A DNA stretch of 64,000 nt from Topomyia yanbarensis (taxonomy: Eukaryota > Arthropoda > Insecta > Diptera > Culicidae). The translations under genes were made by a program, and so were the position numbers. Location of the stretch: assembly GCF_030247195.1 (NCBI RefSeq), contig NC_080671.1, positions 30,497,543 to 30,561,542 of the forward strand, read 5' to 3'. Positions 35,150-47,180 of the stretch are shown here, one piece after another. The notes beneath the pieces are model-generated. The model was not told the origin of the DNA. It saw only the letters and a program-made list of their open reading frames with translations, and did no database searches. How positions within the stretch are numbered: position 1 is the first letter of the stretch; each line of letters starts with the position of its first letter.

Positions 35150-35800
35150 ATCACAATAAGAGCCACGATGGCGACTTCCAGTTACTATAGAACAGTGAAA
35201 ACCATGAGAGGTGGTGGTTAGTAAACATCGGAAATTGATGATTAACGCCACTTTGAAATCCTAGATGGCAACTTCCGGTTACCAGAAGACAGCCAATGAA
35301 AATAATTATTTTGATTTTGAGAGTAGTGGCAGTAACGATGAAAAATGAACGATCAATATTTTCAAAAATCTTCAATGAATAAAAATACGCATAAGTATTG
35401 TGTTCTATATTCAGATTGTGTTATCTATTCATATCATATCATATCGTTGTATGTTCAAATCCTAAACATGAAAGATGAGTAGTATTGCAACACTAGTCAT
35501 GTATACGAAGAATCGATTGGGAAGTATGTCGAACAAGAAGGTCAAGTTCCGCTACGGAATGTAGCATAACGAAGACCCTTTATTTACAATCTCTTGGTGA
35601 ATTTTAGCTTGAGAAAATGGGGACTTTGACAAAATCGCGACATATTTTTTTTCTTTCTTTTTAATATACCGAAGCTGTTAAAATATTCTCCTTTAGTCCA
35701 TAAACATAGCCTCATAACCCTTTCTGATTATTTAGTATGCATTTCCCTTAACGGGGGGTAAGGTTTTTTCTTCAAAAAAAAACACTTTTTGCGAATTTAT
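35150..35800. repeat. partial relative of the 5.8-9.3 kb element
   Basis: Two GATGGCGACTTCC / GATGGCAACTTCCGGTTA motifs (35168 and 35264) are followed by a block at about 35617-35760 that matches 8040-8175. Shared words are GGGAC, CATATTTTTT, TTTAAT, AAATATTCT, CCTTTCTGATTATTT and GGGGG. It is a decayed internal fragment of the same family. Confidence 0.6.
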
Positions 35801-35919
35801 TTTAGAAATTTGGGTGAAGCGAATAGATCAAAATTTTTGTATAGTATAATGTATCATTTCAATAACATTCAGAGGACATGATTGTTGTACACTTTGCCAG
35901 TGCCGAAGTTACACTTTTA

Positions 35920-36190
35920 GCACGAGTGGGTAGTAAGCATAGGGTGAGGGTAATAGAATTGGGATTTGTCTCATTTTCGCAATACACACGCTTGCATTAC
36001 ATTTACATTAAATCACTTCCAGTGTGTTTCTGTAAATGAAGTTGTTGTGCATCGATATTTTCAAGTATGTGCTCGAGATACATACGTGGCAGAATTCAAA
36101 TTTATGAAAATGTCCGAAAATTCGAGTGGGTAGTTACCCACTCGGTTATTTTCGAGTGGGTAGTACTACCCATACTACCCACGCTATCCA
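35920..36190. repeat. CGAGTGGGTAGT direct and inverted repeats
   Basis: CGAGTGGGTAGT occurs near 35921, 36123 and 36152, with an inverted ACTACCCACTCG-type partner at 36133-36143 forming a short palindrome. It may be the end of an unclassified element. Confidence 0.5.
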
Positions 36191-36199
36191 CCGGCCCTG

Positions 36200-37160
36200 A
36201 TCGCATGGTTTGAGCAAAAAAAATACTGTGAAACGGTTTGATACAAAAATATGTTCCATAAGTCCTAGATGTATGCATGTATCCTAGGTCGTACTTTTAA
36301 CATATAACAAATTTATTTCACGATATATTTGTGTTTTTATTAGATTTACCGGGGACTGGACTGTAGCTTTGGAATATTTTGGTCTGTTAATTTTTTCGGC
36401 TCGAAAAAATGATTTCAAAGTTACTAGCAAAGTTTTAAAGGAGCTTAAAGTAGTTTAAGCTACTTTCTTACTTTCTGTAATGTAATAGTATACTATTCAT
36501 TTTTAGTATAAGTCGTGACAATATCTTCATTTAAGACTTTTAGCATGGTTCAACGGCATATTTCGATTTGTTATATCGTTAACCATTAACATATATCGGA
36601 ATTGTTTGGAAATAATTTATTTCGTTGCCATTCAAAAATGACTGTCGGATAATCATAACAGTATATCTCACCAAAAAGTGCATTTCTATTTTGTTTCCAA
36701 ATGAGGTGATGAGCCCATTATCGCTATATATCTATTATCACGCTACCCATTTGAAGCCGTTGGTTAGAGCAGTGGTTGCCATCTTTGTTTAACGCATTGA
36801 GTCAAATGGCAGCGCAACAATAGGGGCACTCGATTCGTGTTTTCGTTGCGCTCAAAGACGAGAATTTCACTGTTTTCAGCGCATGTATGTTATTATCTTG
36901 GTAGTTAACAACAAAGCAAATTTATTGATGCCAATTTGTACGCATTCCATTGTTTGTAGGCCGAGTAATTAAGGAACCGGTGAGGCGCCCTCCTTAGTAC
37001 GGTGAAAATAGACACTTCACCCTATATCTTTCTTTCTTACAATGTGAACTGTTCATAATAGGTCAGAGAACTGATTATTAAATATCTTATTTTAGGAAGA
37101 TTTTTGTTTACTGTTCAGTTATATTCATTGAAACGATTCAACGTATTCAAAATAACCAAT
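36200..37160. other. intergenic DNA, nothing recognised
   Basis: AT-rich spacer. No ORF, repeat pair or RNA gene can be supported. Confidence 0.4.
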
Positions 37161-37164
37161 TGTT

Positions 37165-37310
37165 TGACATTCGATTAAATTGCGTCCGCCCAATTAGCAT
37201 TCGGCTAAATGGCTCAGCAGAACGACGTTCGGTTAAATGGTCTATTCGGTTGAAATGACAATTGGCATTCCGCCAAATTGCTTTCGACCATTTAACCTGG
37301 ATTTGATAAA
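37165..37310. repeat. degenerate ATTCGGCTAAATGG tandem repeat
   Basis: Words such as CATTCGATTAAATTGC, GCATTCGGCTAAATGGC, CGTTCGGTTAAATGGTC and GCATTCCGCCAAATTGC follow at about 25-35 bp spacing. This is a minisatellite-like array in decay. Confidence 0.7.
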
Positions 37311-37319
37311 GATAGTAGA

Positions 37320-39405
37320 AAATGTCTTCCTAACATATTTTTTAAATTAAAAAAAAAGTCGTTCTTTATTTATTACTAGTTCACACATAATACAAATTTC
37401 AAATTGTATCTTTCATGCATCGCTACAGGTAGAAGTCACCCTTTTACTCAGAGTGGTTATTGAAAAACTAAATTTGAAATTGGCATTATTTACATGTTTT
37501 CGGCTAACCGATCCATCTCACAAATTGTTAAAGTAACCCGAAAAAGATTTATTAGAATTTGTACTGAATTGAAATATCTTAAGAAAATATACGAAAAATT
37601 TACCAAGTAGACCCCACCATGGAACGAAATAAAAGTGTGGCATTTTCTTAGCTTTTTTTATCAACTCGGAATCAACAAAGTAAAACGTATTTCGAATCAA
37701 ATCAGTCCTGGCGGTAGAAATGCGCATTAATTGCCGCGTGCAAAGTGATGTTACGACGTGGTTCACTTGATCGATCCGCGATGATTGCCTAATAATGAGT
37801 GTCTAAAATATTTAGTTTAGACAAGGAGAGGCCTTTTTTCACTTGATTTGCAGTTACGGCTACACTCTTTTTTTAAAATATAGGCTATTAGCTACAACTA
37901 CCATAAGTATAAAATAAAAGCATAAAACATAAATAAAAAATTAATTAAATTTAAAATTGTACAAAAATAAAAAAAAACTAACATTTTTGCAAAATTTTGA
38001 GATGAATCAAATTTAAACACATAACAATTCCAGTGTGCTTTCAAAGACCCTAGGTGACAGGGCGACCAAGATGACCCTATCCGAGTTTTGGAATTTTTGT
38101 AAACAAACTAGCAAAAAGTGAACTGCTGCACACTACGCCGCACAGTGGGACGAGCCCGGACTTAAGTCCATGTATGAAGGTTATGCGATATTCTCACTAG
38201 TATTTTTCTCGTATCAGCTGAGCCATCAGAGACATTTTCACGAGATTTTAGGTGATTTGAATGCAAAATGAGTTTTTGACAGCTTTTTGAAGGGCATAAC
38301 TCAAGTGTTTTTTGCATTATTTGACCATAGGAACTATATACGGTTATTCTCATTTTTCAAACAAACGGTTGATTTCATGAATTGCATCACTTAACCAAAA
38401 TTATACGTGTGATAAAATTACATCGTAAAATCGCCAAAAATAAGTCACTAGTGGGTTTAGTTAGTGTTTAGATAACTGTTTGTCATGAATTTTTATCGAA
38501 TTCGAACTTCTAAAGCGATAACAACAACGACGCCCGTGAATGCCCGCGATCACACTATGCTCATTTGAAAGATTTTCATTTTCTCTTTAAAATGAGACTA
38601 TGCTAGTTTTTCGAAAACTTGCGATAAGCAGTCAAAATTTGAAAAAACTGGGAATGGAGACGCATGGTTATTTCTGATATTTAATTTGAATATTCACTTT
38701 ATGACTAGAATAATGACACTAATTTATGCACAACTTTCAAATAACATTTAGAGCATGATCTACAAGGGTTTTACTAGTGATCAAGAGTAAGGAAGTGGGA
38801 AGTATGGTTTATAAGTGGTAAAGGAATTAAGAATGTTTAAAATTCAGTAAATATTTTCAACCATCTCAAATGTGTCATAAAATGTTTCATGAACTATTTT
38901 TGCTAACTTACGCAATAACTGTCAAGTTGAACACAGTTGAGTTCTAGTCATTTGGTGAGACTATTTTTTCCCAGTTTGCATAGCACTGATATAGTTTAAG
39001 GGTATGCGATATTATCCAAATAAAATAAGACCATTTTTAAATGAACCATATTCGCGAAAAAAAGGATTTTGGATTTATTTTAATTTAAGGTATGAAATAA
39101 GCAATCTAAGCAACTTAAAACACACCTGCGAAAACAAAATCGTTAACCATCTTGTTAATTAGTGAATGTAAATAAATATTCCACTAAGACGCTCAAAATG
39201 TTTGTTTTGAAAATGAAAAAAATGTAGTTTTCATACCAATACTAATTAATTAAACGTTCTAAAATTAGACAATCACATCTTATTTGATCCTTAAAATAAT
39301 ATAGTCATTTCTAAAGCCCCATAATGAGATGTCAATCAATTTGTTTCAATACGGAAAATAAATTTCAAAATTACAATTGAAAGAAATCTTTATAAAAGAC
39401 AAAAT
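37320..39405. other. intergenic DNA, nothing recognised
   Basis: Very AT-rich sequence with no supported gene or repeat. Confidence 0.4.
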
Positions 39406-39410
39406 ATTTA

Positions 39411-39760
39411 CTTTTGAGCCACTCTAATAAGTAGTAAAGTTAATTTCTATTTTCTATAACATAGGAATTCAACGCACAAAAATGTATTTAAAAAAAATTT
39501 GAACCTTCACAACAAAATAATTATTTTTGAGCCACTCTAATGTGTAATGATTTTTTTTTTGCAAATGTTAATATCGAAAACGATTTAGCACACGAAAATT
39601 AATATACACAAATTTTAAGAACGATTTAGAAAAAAAATATTTTTGAGACACCCTAATGAATAGTAAATGTTCATTTTTGAAATGTTTTAATATCTAAAAC
39701 GAATTCAGCGTACCAAAATTACATAAAAACGTCCTATATGAACCGATACGGAAAAGTTTG
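39411..39760 (+). repeat. three degenerate about 120-bp tandem repeats
   Basis: TTTTGAGCCACTCTAATAAG (39413), its relatives at about 39526 and 39641 (TTTTTGAGACACCCTAATGAA) and the following AATATCGAAAACGATT / AATATCTAAAACGAATTC words recur with similar spacing. It is non-coding. Confidence 0.7.
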
Positions 39761-39764
39761 GACT

Positions 39765-40500
39765 TTAGTCCACCTTTTGTTCTAAGTCGTGCCACTATGC
39801 GCCGTTTTGTCGTACTGCTGCTACGACTAAGCGGAAAGGTGGGTTTTTTGTTTCTTCGACCATTCGGAATCACAAGGCAGCGACCGCGTTCTCTTTTGGT
39901 TGTTTCGTTCGGTCATCAACGATTAGCTAGAAAGGTGAACAAGGTTATTCTATTGGAACCTCCCTACTGATAGGGCTACCAATCGGTGAGTCCAGATACT
40001 CTATGAATGATTAAGTAGACACCTGCTTCGCTCTCTTTGGTGATTGGTAAGGCTCCTTTTGCTGATCCGCCATGAGACCATTATAGTTAGCCGAGGACGT
40101 GAGTGGCTTCTGAACGGTTAGCTTCCCTTTATCGGGGATCCTATTCTAACACATTCGTATTCGTACGCATGTTTTCGCGGGCTGGAATTCAAAATTTTTC
40201 TCGATGGCAGCCTTCAGCGCGATATCAAAAAATCGCTGAACTGCAAATTCAGAAGCTCTTCTTCACACCAAGAATTGGAGTCAAATTAAACTCCAAGATT
40301 TGTGCGCACATACACAAATTTCCTGCACTTATCTTGAATTGTCCATAAAAGCTGAAACATGCAAAATTAGCAAATAAATATCAATCATTACTGATAGAAC
40401 ATACTCGGGTATTTTCCCACTCTGCGCAAAATTGTTAATCTGACGAGTTACACAGTGCGTCCATTGTTGACATTTGATCTGTAGGCCATCGTCATATTCT
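39765..40500. other. intergenic DNA, nothing recognised
   Basis: The short plus-strand ORFs here lack recognisable domains. Confidence 0.35.
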
Positions 40501-40509
40501 GACCATAGT

Positions 40510-41310
40510 AGCGAATCATGAGAATACACTACAGCATCATCAACGTGCACTGCCCACACGATGGGCCCGAGAACGAGAAAAATGCATTTCATGCGCTCCT
40601 GGAGTGTAACTATGGCAAATGCTTGCGACGAGACGAAATGCTCATTATCGGCGTCATGAATGGCCAGATAGGGAATGTATAAATCGATGATCGATCCGAT
40701 CAGTCAGCACACCGTTATGAACTAAAACGGCCGACGGTAACAGAACTTCGCAGACTCCCGAGGAATGCTAGAACGAATATTTTTTCACCCCTTGCATACG
40801 ATCCACCATGGTTTTGAGTGCCAGAGGATAGTCGAGGAGGATGATGCCATAAAGGTCCTGACTTGGTATTTTGACGAACAAAGCGCCTACCGTAAGATCG
40901 CGATAACAGGGCGATGGAGCAGCTAAACTGCGATGAGTTCTACGAGACGGTGAATCGTTCGTCCAAAGGCCATAAACCGACATGTGCAGGTTCGCTAATG
41001 GGTACTTTCTAAGGAACCAGTGTGAAGTGATCGATAGGTGAAAGCTGAGTTATGACGAACAATTAAATGACGAATAAATAGACGTTGAGAGCAGCGCAAG
41101 GATCAACGCTGACGACAGATTCCCAACACCAGATCTACTTAAGGTCCTGAAGGCAATCGGATGGCAATGATTAACTGCCATGTAAGCCGATCAGAAAAGG
41201 AGATTCGCTAGAGCTGTGTTCCATTTCCAAAAAGAGGGAAGACTGGATTGCTGCCACTTCCAGTCAATCACATTGCGAACGCCACCTAGAAGGTACTCCC
41301 TAAATTATTT
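40510..41310 (+). pseudogene. decayed RTE retrotransposon (endonuclease to RT start)
   Basis: The frame through 40535-40670 reads INVHCPHDGPENEKNAFHAL, then EMLIIGVMNGQIGN, matching the endonuclease of RTE elements. CQRIVEEDDA and EFYETVNRSSKGHKP follow from the linker, then SSARINADDRFPTPD-like and PIFKK-like segments at the start of RT. Stops and frameshifts are frequent. It covers the part of the element upstream of the RTE fragment at 10.5 kb, and the two could be different pieces of one family. Confidence 0.7.
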
Positions 41311-41890
41311 ATTCGCTAGCAAACGTTAATGATTATTTTATTATTTGTCGCTAGTAAGGGAGTTCAGAGGACAATATCAAGTGCGTTTCATACATGTTCA
41401 CTCATACCTTGCTTATAGGTTTCAAAGTCGCTAAAATACATTCGATCTACATCAGCCATGAAATATAATTGACGAATACAAATTTCAGATTTACTGATGA
41501 TTGACCAATGGGAAAATGGGACGAGTGTTGGGCTTTTGTCCAAATACAACACCATGTGCGATAGTGCTTGCTGGTCTAATCCCAACAAATTAGTTTACAT
41601 ACTCCCACTACTTCATGTGCGTTCAGAAACTTATCTCAGTTCAACCTGTGCCGGTATTTATTTACATGTAAATCATGCGCAAAATGAACAGACACGAGTT
41701 TCTGACACATCCTTCGGAATTGAGCAACAAATAGTTTTGAACTGTGTCACATCCATCGGTCCGATCCCCAACCTCTTTCATTTTCAACAGACGCCAAATT
41801 CAAACGATTCACTCACGTTTGACTTTTATCGCAATTAATGAACTTTAACCACTTTTTTAATAAATAAAATGAAATTTGGTGAGCATAAAA

Positions 41891-41932
41891 TACCGCCCAC
41901 CAATTTTGCCACCCCCCTAGCGCCGCCAATGG
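41891..41932 (-). repeat. solitary transposon end (CCATTGGCGGCGCTAGGGGG)
   Basis: The minus-strand reading CCATTGGCGGCGCTAGGGGG, then GGCAAAATTGG and GGCGGTATTTT, resembles the terminal repeats of the 9811-14513 element. No partner end was found nearby. Confidence 0.6.
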
Positions 41933-42235
41933 GTTTATGGTTAAGAAACTTTCGAGAGGCATTAGACAATCATATTTGAGCAAAAAATCGTTGTATAGGT
42001 AGCATTAAATCTCAATTTTTACAAAGTTATTGAATTGTTTCTGTCAAAAGCTTGTTTGTGTTAAAATACCTACACTCAAAAATTATGTATGGTATTTCAA
42101 ATCTATGTGTTGGGGCTATTGAACTTGGAACTTTCTCTCATACTAGCTCTGATTAAAAAATATGTCACCTATCTTACTCTTTTTATATTCCTTGTTTTGA
42201 CGTGAGTCTTTGTTTTTCCTTTATTCAAGGATTTT

Positions 42236-42672
42236 TATGAACGTGTCTACTGGAAAACAGACAGAGAAAGAATGACCGGAACGGTGAGAATAAAGAAACG
42301 CTGAAAATTCATCTTTTTATTAGAAATACTGAGAAAAGATATGTCCTGAAACAGGAATCGAACCTGCGATCTCCCAGTCTCTCACTGTATTATCACTGTT
42401 TGCCCCCTTAGTCGATAGGTCAATTAGGAGGTATTGGAGACTGTGGCGGTGATCACGATGCTGTTGGGAATATGTGATGACATCATCACAGTTCCTCGAT
42501 GGCGGAATGGTTAACGCACCCAACTAGAGACTGGGAGATCGCAGGTTCGATTCCTGCTTGAGGACATATCTTTTCTCAGTGTTTCTAATAAAAAGGTGAA
42601 TTTACACCGTTTCTTCATTCTCACCGTTCCAGTCATTCTTTCTATGTATGTTTTCCAGCGGACACGTTCATA
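42236..42672. mobile_element. head-to-head pair of tRNA-like SINE copies
   Basis: Two arms of about 147 bp (42236-42382 and 42526-42672) are inverted copies with about 90% identity. Each contains, reading outward, GAGACTGGGAGATCGCAGG, the B box GGTTCGATTCC, an acceptor-like AGGACA, ATATCTTTTCTCAGT and an outer end near GTTCATA. Only the right copy has a full tRNA-like 5' half. The spacer between the arms is about 143 bp. Either two SINEs inserted in opposite orientation, or this is one composite element with inverted ends. Confidence 0.7.
42493..42564 (+). other. tRNA-like sequence (tRNA-derived, anticodon position AGA)
   Basis: It folds with a 7-bp acceptor (TCCTCGA / TTGAGGA, one G-T pair), a weak 3-bp D stem (GCG / CGC), a 4-bp anticodon stem with one further mismatch (loop CTAGAGA) and a perfect 5-bp T stem (GCAGG / CCTGC). 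The B box is GGTTCGATTCC. Anticodon AGA would mean Ser, but the long variable arm of Ser tRNAs is absent and the sequence belongs to a repeat, so I call it tRNA-derived rather than a working tRNA. Confidence 0.6.
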
Positions 42673-42723
42673 ATATTACTCTTTTTGTTTCCACTACTAA
42701 GAAAGTTTTAAAGTTAATTTAGT

Positions 42724-42775
42724 ACATTCAGGTTTTTTGCGCGCATTTTTTACGCGGATTTTGAAATTTACGCGG
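42724..42775. repeat. end fragment of the 57.7 kb MITE family
   Basis: TACATTCAGGTTTTTT, then TTTTTTACGCGGATTTTGAAA and TTTACGCGGTTTTCATTTTCGC, repeats the terminal and unit sequence of the element at 57755-58232. It is truncated on its right. Confidence 0.75.
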
Positions 42776-42779
42776 TTTT

Positions 42780-43310
42780 CATTTTCGCACATATTCTTAT
42801 AAAAGTAAATAACAAACATTAAATAACAAAATTAATGATATTGAAATATTGCATCTCGTACATCGGCTACATAAAAAGAGATAAGCTTTCTAATGAAACC
42901 TTGAGAACATTTTTTTAGTCTAGAGACTTTTAAGCATTTACATGTCCACTACAGAAAAAGTTCAACAATGAAATTTCAAAGTAAAGAGAAGAGATAGAAA
43001 TACGATGTTGAAGAACAAATTATGGATTGTTTCGAAACTAAACTTTTAGATAATAGATATTGTTATGTTCATAATTCATTATTTGAGAAAATTAATAACA
43101 ACCTCACCAAAAACACTTAAAAACTTTTGACTACTTCATCCTGAAAAGGGTTACTTAAACGAATTAACTGAAAAATATAACATTCTACATGGAATTTTCT
43201 CACCTTTCTGAGGAAACCAAAAGTTTTAAAACACAAAATACACTTTTTAAGCTAAACGCATTTAAGAACATTGAATTTCACGGGAAAATTTCAATAACTC
43301 TGTAACGGTT
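42780..43310. other. spacer, nothing recognised
   Basis: AT-rich sequence without supported features. Confidence 0.35.
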
Positions 43311-43314
43311 GAGA

Positions 43315-43955
43315 AACGAAAAATCCAAGAATCTAGAGATCCAGGAATCTAAGAATGCTCAGAAATCCTGGAAACCTTAATTTCAAGCATATAGGGATCC
43401 AAACTTCCATGTAAAGAAAAAACAAGGAATCCGTAAATCTAGTAAACCTGAAATACATTAATCCATCCACATATTCGAGTATCTTATAGAGCTAGGTGTG
43501 GTGAAATACAGCTGTTCAAAACTAATGGAATCTTTAAATGCAGGAATCCTGGAAAATAGAAATTCACGACCCTATGAACCTAAAAATCATAGACATCTCG
43601 GAATCAAAAATATAGAATTCCATAAACTATAGGATCCAAAAATCAGACTACATCTCGAAATCATGCCTGGTTCCATACACTGATTCATGATTTTTTCATT
43701 CATGGAATTCCAAGTTTTTGAATTTGGTTTCTGCGATTGTTAATTTACTGTTTTGCTTGATACTATCAGTTTTTCATTGCTGAGTTTATGGATTCCTTAT
43801 AGGTTCTTGGTTTATGTGTACTTGTCCTTGATTTTTGGATTCGTGGAATTTGAATAGTACTTTTCTGGATTTATAGACTCCATCTTCCTGGATATCCTGA
43901 ATTCATAGTTTCTTGAACTGCTGGAATCCTTGGTTGCCGGATTCAAGGGGATCTT
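43315..43955. repeat. palindromic, cryptically simple AATCCAGGAATC repeat
   Basis: The left half (43315-43660) is full of words like AATCTAGAGATCCAGGAATC, GGAATCCTGGAAA and AGGATCCAAAAATC. The right half (43680-43955) carries the complementary vocabulary (GGATTCCTTATAGGTTCTTGG, TTTTTGGATTCGTGGAATT, CTGGAATCCTTGG). The two halves form a very loose inverted repeat. Confidence 0.65.
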
Positions 43956-43959
43956 CTAA

Positions 43960-45640
43960 ATTCTTTGTTGCTGCTTTTCACTACATACTAGCGAAAGAAT
44001 TCGTAGGTTTCATTGGTTTTCGCACCATTACGAAATCGAAAATTTCTATAGTAGTGTCGCGAAATCACCGTTTAAAGATGCACGAATACGAGTTGCCGAA
44101 CAAGCTAACACAATTACATACTATGGTATCAAAACATAGGACTTGGAAAATGCTCAATTCCTCGAACATCAGGCACATAAAATTATTTTTTCCGTGTCAC
44201 CAAAAACAACCGCTGTGCGGAAAGCAAGTGACATTTTTATATAAATCATAAAACTTTCCACACAACAAATTCCTCCTCGTGTGTTGCTTGTACTGCCGTT
44301 TCCTCTGGCAGGAGTTATTTTTCACTTGGGGATCACCCAAAGCAAAACAGATGGAAAACAAAGACCTGTCCTGAGGCTCACGACGACAATGTAGTTCCGC
44401 CCCCCCCCATCGACCCACCCCCTCTAGTAACAATCTGTTCCCATCAATCCTGTAGTGGATGAATATGTATGATGAATATGTCAAGTGGGAAATGGTCGGG
44501 AAATGATACATTCCTGCGTTAGGCCCGTAAATCAAATTTCCTACTCGGATTCCTCTGATCCGCCGAGCTATGCCAGGCAGGGGCTGTCTGAATGTGGGCG
44601 CTGCCGTTTGACTTTAACTTTTACGCACTCCGTCCATTGCAGCGAAATTAATCTGAATAATGCACATAATAATGTTGGCGGACGGCAGTGACCGTCTGGA
44701 AAATGCCATAAATATTTCATGGTTGTTTACCATCGAACATGCTCTACAGTAATTTCATGCACTGTGTAGAACTAAATAAGTTTCTCCTCTGGAGGCAATT
44801 TGCGGGAAGAGATTCCAGTTTACTATACGTTTAAAATTTCGCTTTCAAGAGCCCTCGATTTGAAGAATGGCCTTGGAAAGCATACACTGTGGTCGGTTAC
44901 CACAAAAGTTATTACCGATCCGTTTGAGTAGGCAAGCTAGTTTACCGGACTACGTCCAGGAAAAGGGTTTTCTTTTATCTCAGCCCGAACCTAATGTTGG
45001 GGTTGTAGCCCAATCGTAAACGAATGAAGCGATGCTATCCCGCTACAGCTAGCAAATGTGTATACATATTTGGATAAACGTCCCTGGTGGTATTTGATAG
45101 ACAATGGATACATATCAGCACAGTAGGCCTTTGTGGGAGGCCACGCATTCCTATAGGCAACCGTTAAGTGGATCCGACCGTAATCAGTTTGGTGGTTTCT
45201 CAAGTGAAAATTTCTTGTAGCACATCACCTCCGCTGGCTGTAAACTCTAGGTGAGGCACTATTTTCGTAAGCGTGGATGAGGCAATGTGACTAGTCGTAC
45301 TGGGAATAGATTCAACTGTGAGCGATGTTTGTGCCCATAGAAAAGTTATTTGGGCAGAATTAATCAGTCGTTTCTTGAATTTCAATTATTGTTTCATAGT
45401 TTGTCCCATTTTGCACATTTTTCGTGTTTTTTGTCAATTAATACTATTCAAAAATACGACAGCATCTACTTGAAAAAAGTCCTGGCATGGAATTTTGTGA
45501 TGACATTAAGCTTCTCATTCTGATTTGGTTTACACTGTATTGAAATCTATTTATAATCTTTCTGTTATTTGATTTTTATCGATTAGAAACAAATCGATTA
45601 CTAATGTTGATAAACATGTAACTGAATGCCGCTGCCTGTG
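43960..45640. other. intergenic DNA upstream of gene A, nothing recognised
   Basis: Base composition is relatively balanced at 44.2-44.9 kb, with no repeat found and no ORF with a domain. It may be unique regulatory DNA. Confidence 0.4.
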
Positions 45641-45643
45641 CGA

Positions 45644-45650
45644 TATAAAA
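45644..45650 (+). promoter_or_regulatory. TATA box of gene A
   Basis: TATAAAA lies 50 nt upstream of the ATG. TTCAAT near 45677 is a plausible start site about 34 nt downstream, giving a very short leader. Confidence 0.65.
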
Positions 45651-45693
45651 GTTTGTGTTTGATGGTGGAGACCGGTTCAATAAAAAAAGCAAC

Positions 45694-46449
45694 ATGAATA
45701 GGAATTGCATGTCAAAATTAGTTTTACTCACATTTTTACTCGTTCTACCACAAACCGGTAAGTTTTTTAGACTATTTTAATTTATTTAAATAAGTACATG
45801 TACATATATTTTCAAATTTCAGAGTTGACTCCTGTTCCGATACCGCAGGATGATACTCCTTGTACAAAAGCAGGCCAATTTCACGTGGCAGAGACGACGA
45901 TCTGTATCTGCTTGGGTCCAGGTCATAAAGTAAAATGCGGACCGTTAGGTAACTACTAGCAACAATAATGCAGTCGTAATTCGATGATTGAGTCACTAGA
46001 TCGGTCCAACAGATGGATTAGATTCGTTAAATAATTCGACTGAAATATGCCATCAAGTATTTGAGTAGTGATCATAGTAGCCCAGAATGCAATTGCACAC
46101 ACCTTGAAGGTCAAATACAGTTGGATATGATATTTTGATATTCAGTCACCCCCTACTTAGTTCTAAAATTGCGCGAAAAATATTCTCACTACTCTACTAC
46201 GATGGAAAATTAATTTTGAAATATTTTGCAACATTCTTTAAAAACAACGTTTAAAGTTTTAAACGCTGAAAAGTGCCCAACAGGTGAATTACGACTGTAC
46301 ATATATCCAATCAACCGATGCCTAACATAACCTTCTCCTCTGTTTAAGATGTACCTATCGCGTGTAAATCAAAATATTTGGACGGTGGTATTGTGCAAGA
46401 GGGAGAGGACCAAATCATTTGCTCATCACCACCACTATATCCGTCCTAG
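45694..46449 (+). CDS. small secreted cysteine-containing protein, gene A
   Basis: Three exons: 45694-45757, 45823-45948 and 46349-46449, all with GT-AG introns (65 and 400 nt; the second acceptor follows a pyrimidine tract). The total is 291 nt, 96 aa. It has a signal peptide (MSKLVLLTFLLVLPQT region), then a mature part with six Cys: PCTKAGQF, CIC, GPGHKVKC, IACKSKY and IICSS. An in-frame TAG follows the second exon if it is not spliced, so a shorter form ending at 45959 is possible. The CxC..PG..C core vaguely recalls pacifastin or single-domain VWC peptides but lacks their full cysteine pattern. Function is unknown. Its paralogue is gene B (52466-52798), which has the same first-intron position and phase. 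Confidence 0.75.
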
Positions 46450-46499
46450 TCGTCTAATCGGAATGTCTTGAGCATAAATTATGCTGATAACAATTAAAT

Positions 46500-47180
46500 A
46501 AGTGTGTGAAAAGTGGCTTCGAACCTCTCCCATGAGAATTTTGAATTACTTTTGAAAATTACTTAATTTCCAAAAAACAAAACAAAAAACAGGAAATTGC
46601 GAACCGTTTTGGCACATAACATGTCTGCGAAGGGTGTACGTCGAATTGATCGGTATTTCCGGTTCGGTTTACGTTTCTACAAGTTCCCATATTAGCAACA
46701 GATGTGAGTAGACCAGATACACGGCAAAGGTCGGCCTGCGAGCTAGCAGCTAAGAAGTGAAAACAATGAACGAATAATACAAAGTCGGAGAAAATCGGGA
46801 TATCGTTGTCTAGAGATATTTTACCGCCGGTGATCTCTGCGTCGGAGTGACTGAGAGCTAAATGGCCCTCGAAAACGGGCGTAAGTATCGCGAGAAATTC
46901 AGCTGCCAAGGAACTCTCAGCAACATCTAGCAGATAAATAGGAACTAGTAGAATTAAGAAGGTCCTTCTTAGAAGGATAAGAAACACTGCGAAGAAGATT
47001 GTAAAGAGGGAAGTCATTGTGGTCGGTACCTCTGGATCGGTTCGCGTCTCTGCAGACGACGACATTTGCAACTGATCTGAGCAGGTCAGTTATGTCACGA
47101 AGCTTGTACAGCGAGCAAAAAAAGCAGCAGCAATGAGAAAAACGATGAATTCTGAAATTTAGCTTAAACTTTTTCATGCA
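46500..47180 (-). other. minus-strand open frames with an internal duplication
   Basis: Two overlapping frames (47177-46917 and 47071-46559) contain related segments: DLLRSVANVVVCRDANRSRG and GLLTSVANMGTCRNVNRTGN, about 360 nt apart. DNA similarity spans roughly 110-150 nt, so it is a tandem-type duplication. Hydrophobic stretches are present, but no clear start, promoter or splice pattern was found. It could be a decayed small secreted-protein gene or non-coding repeat. Confidence 0.35.
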
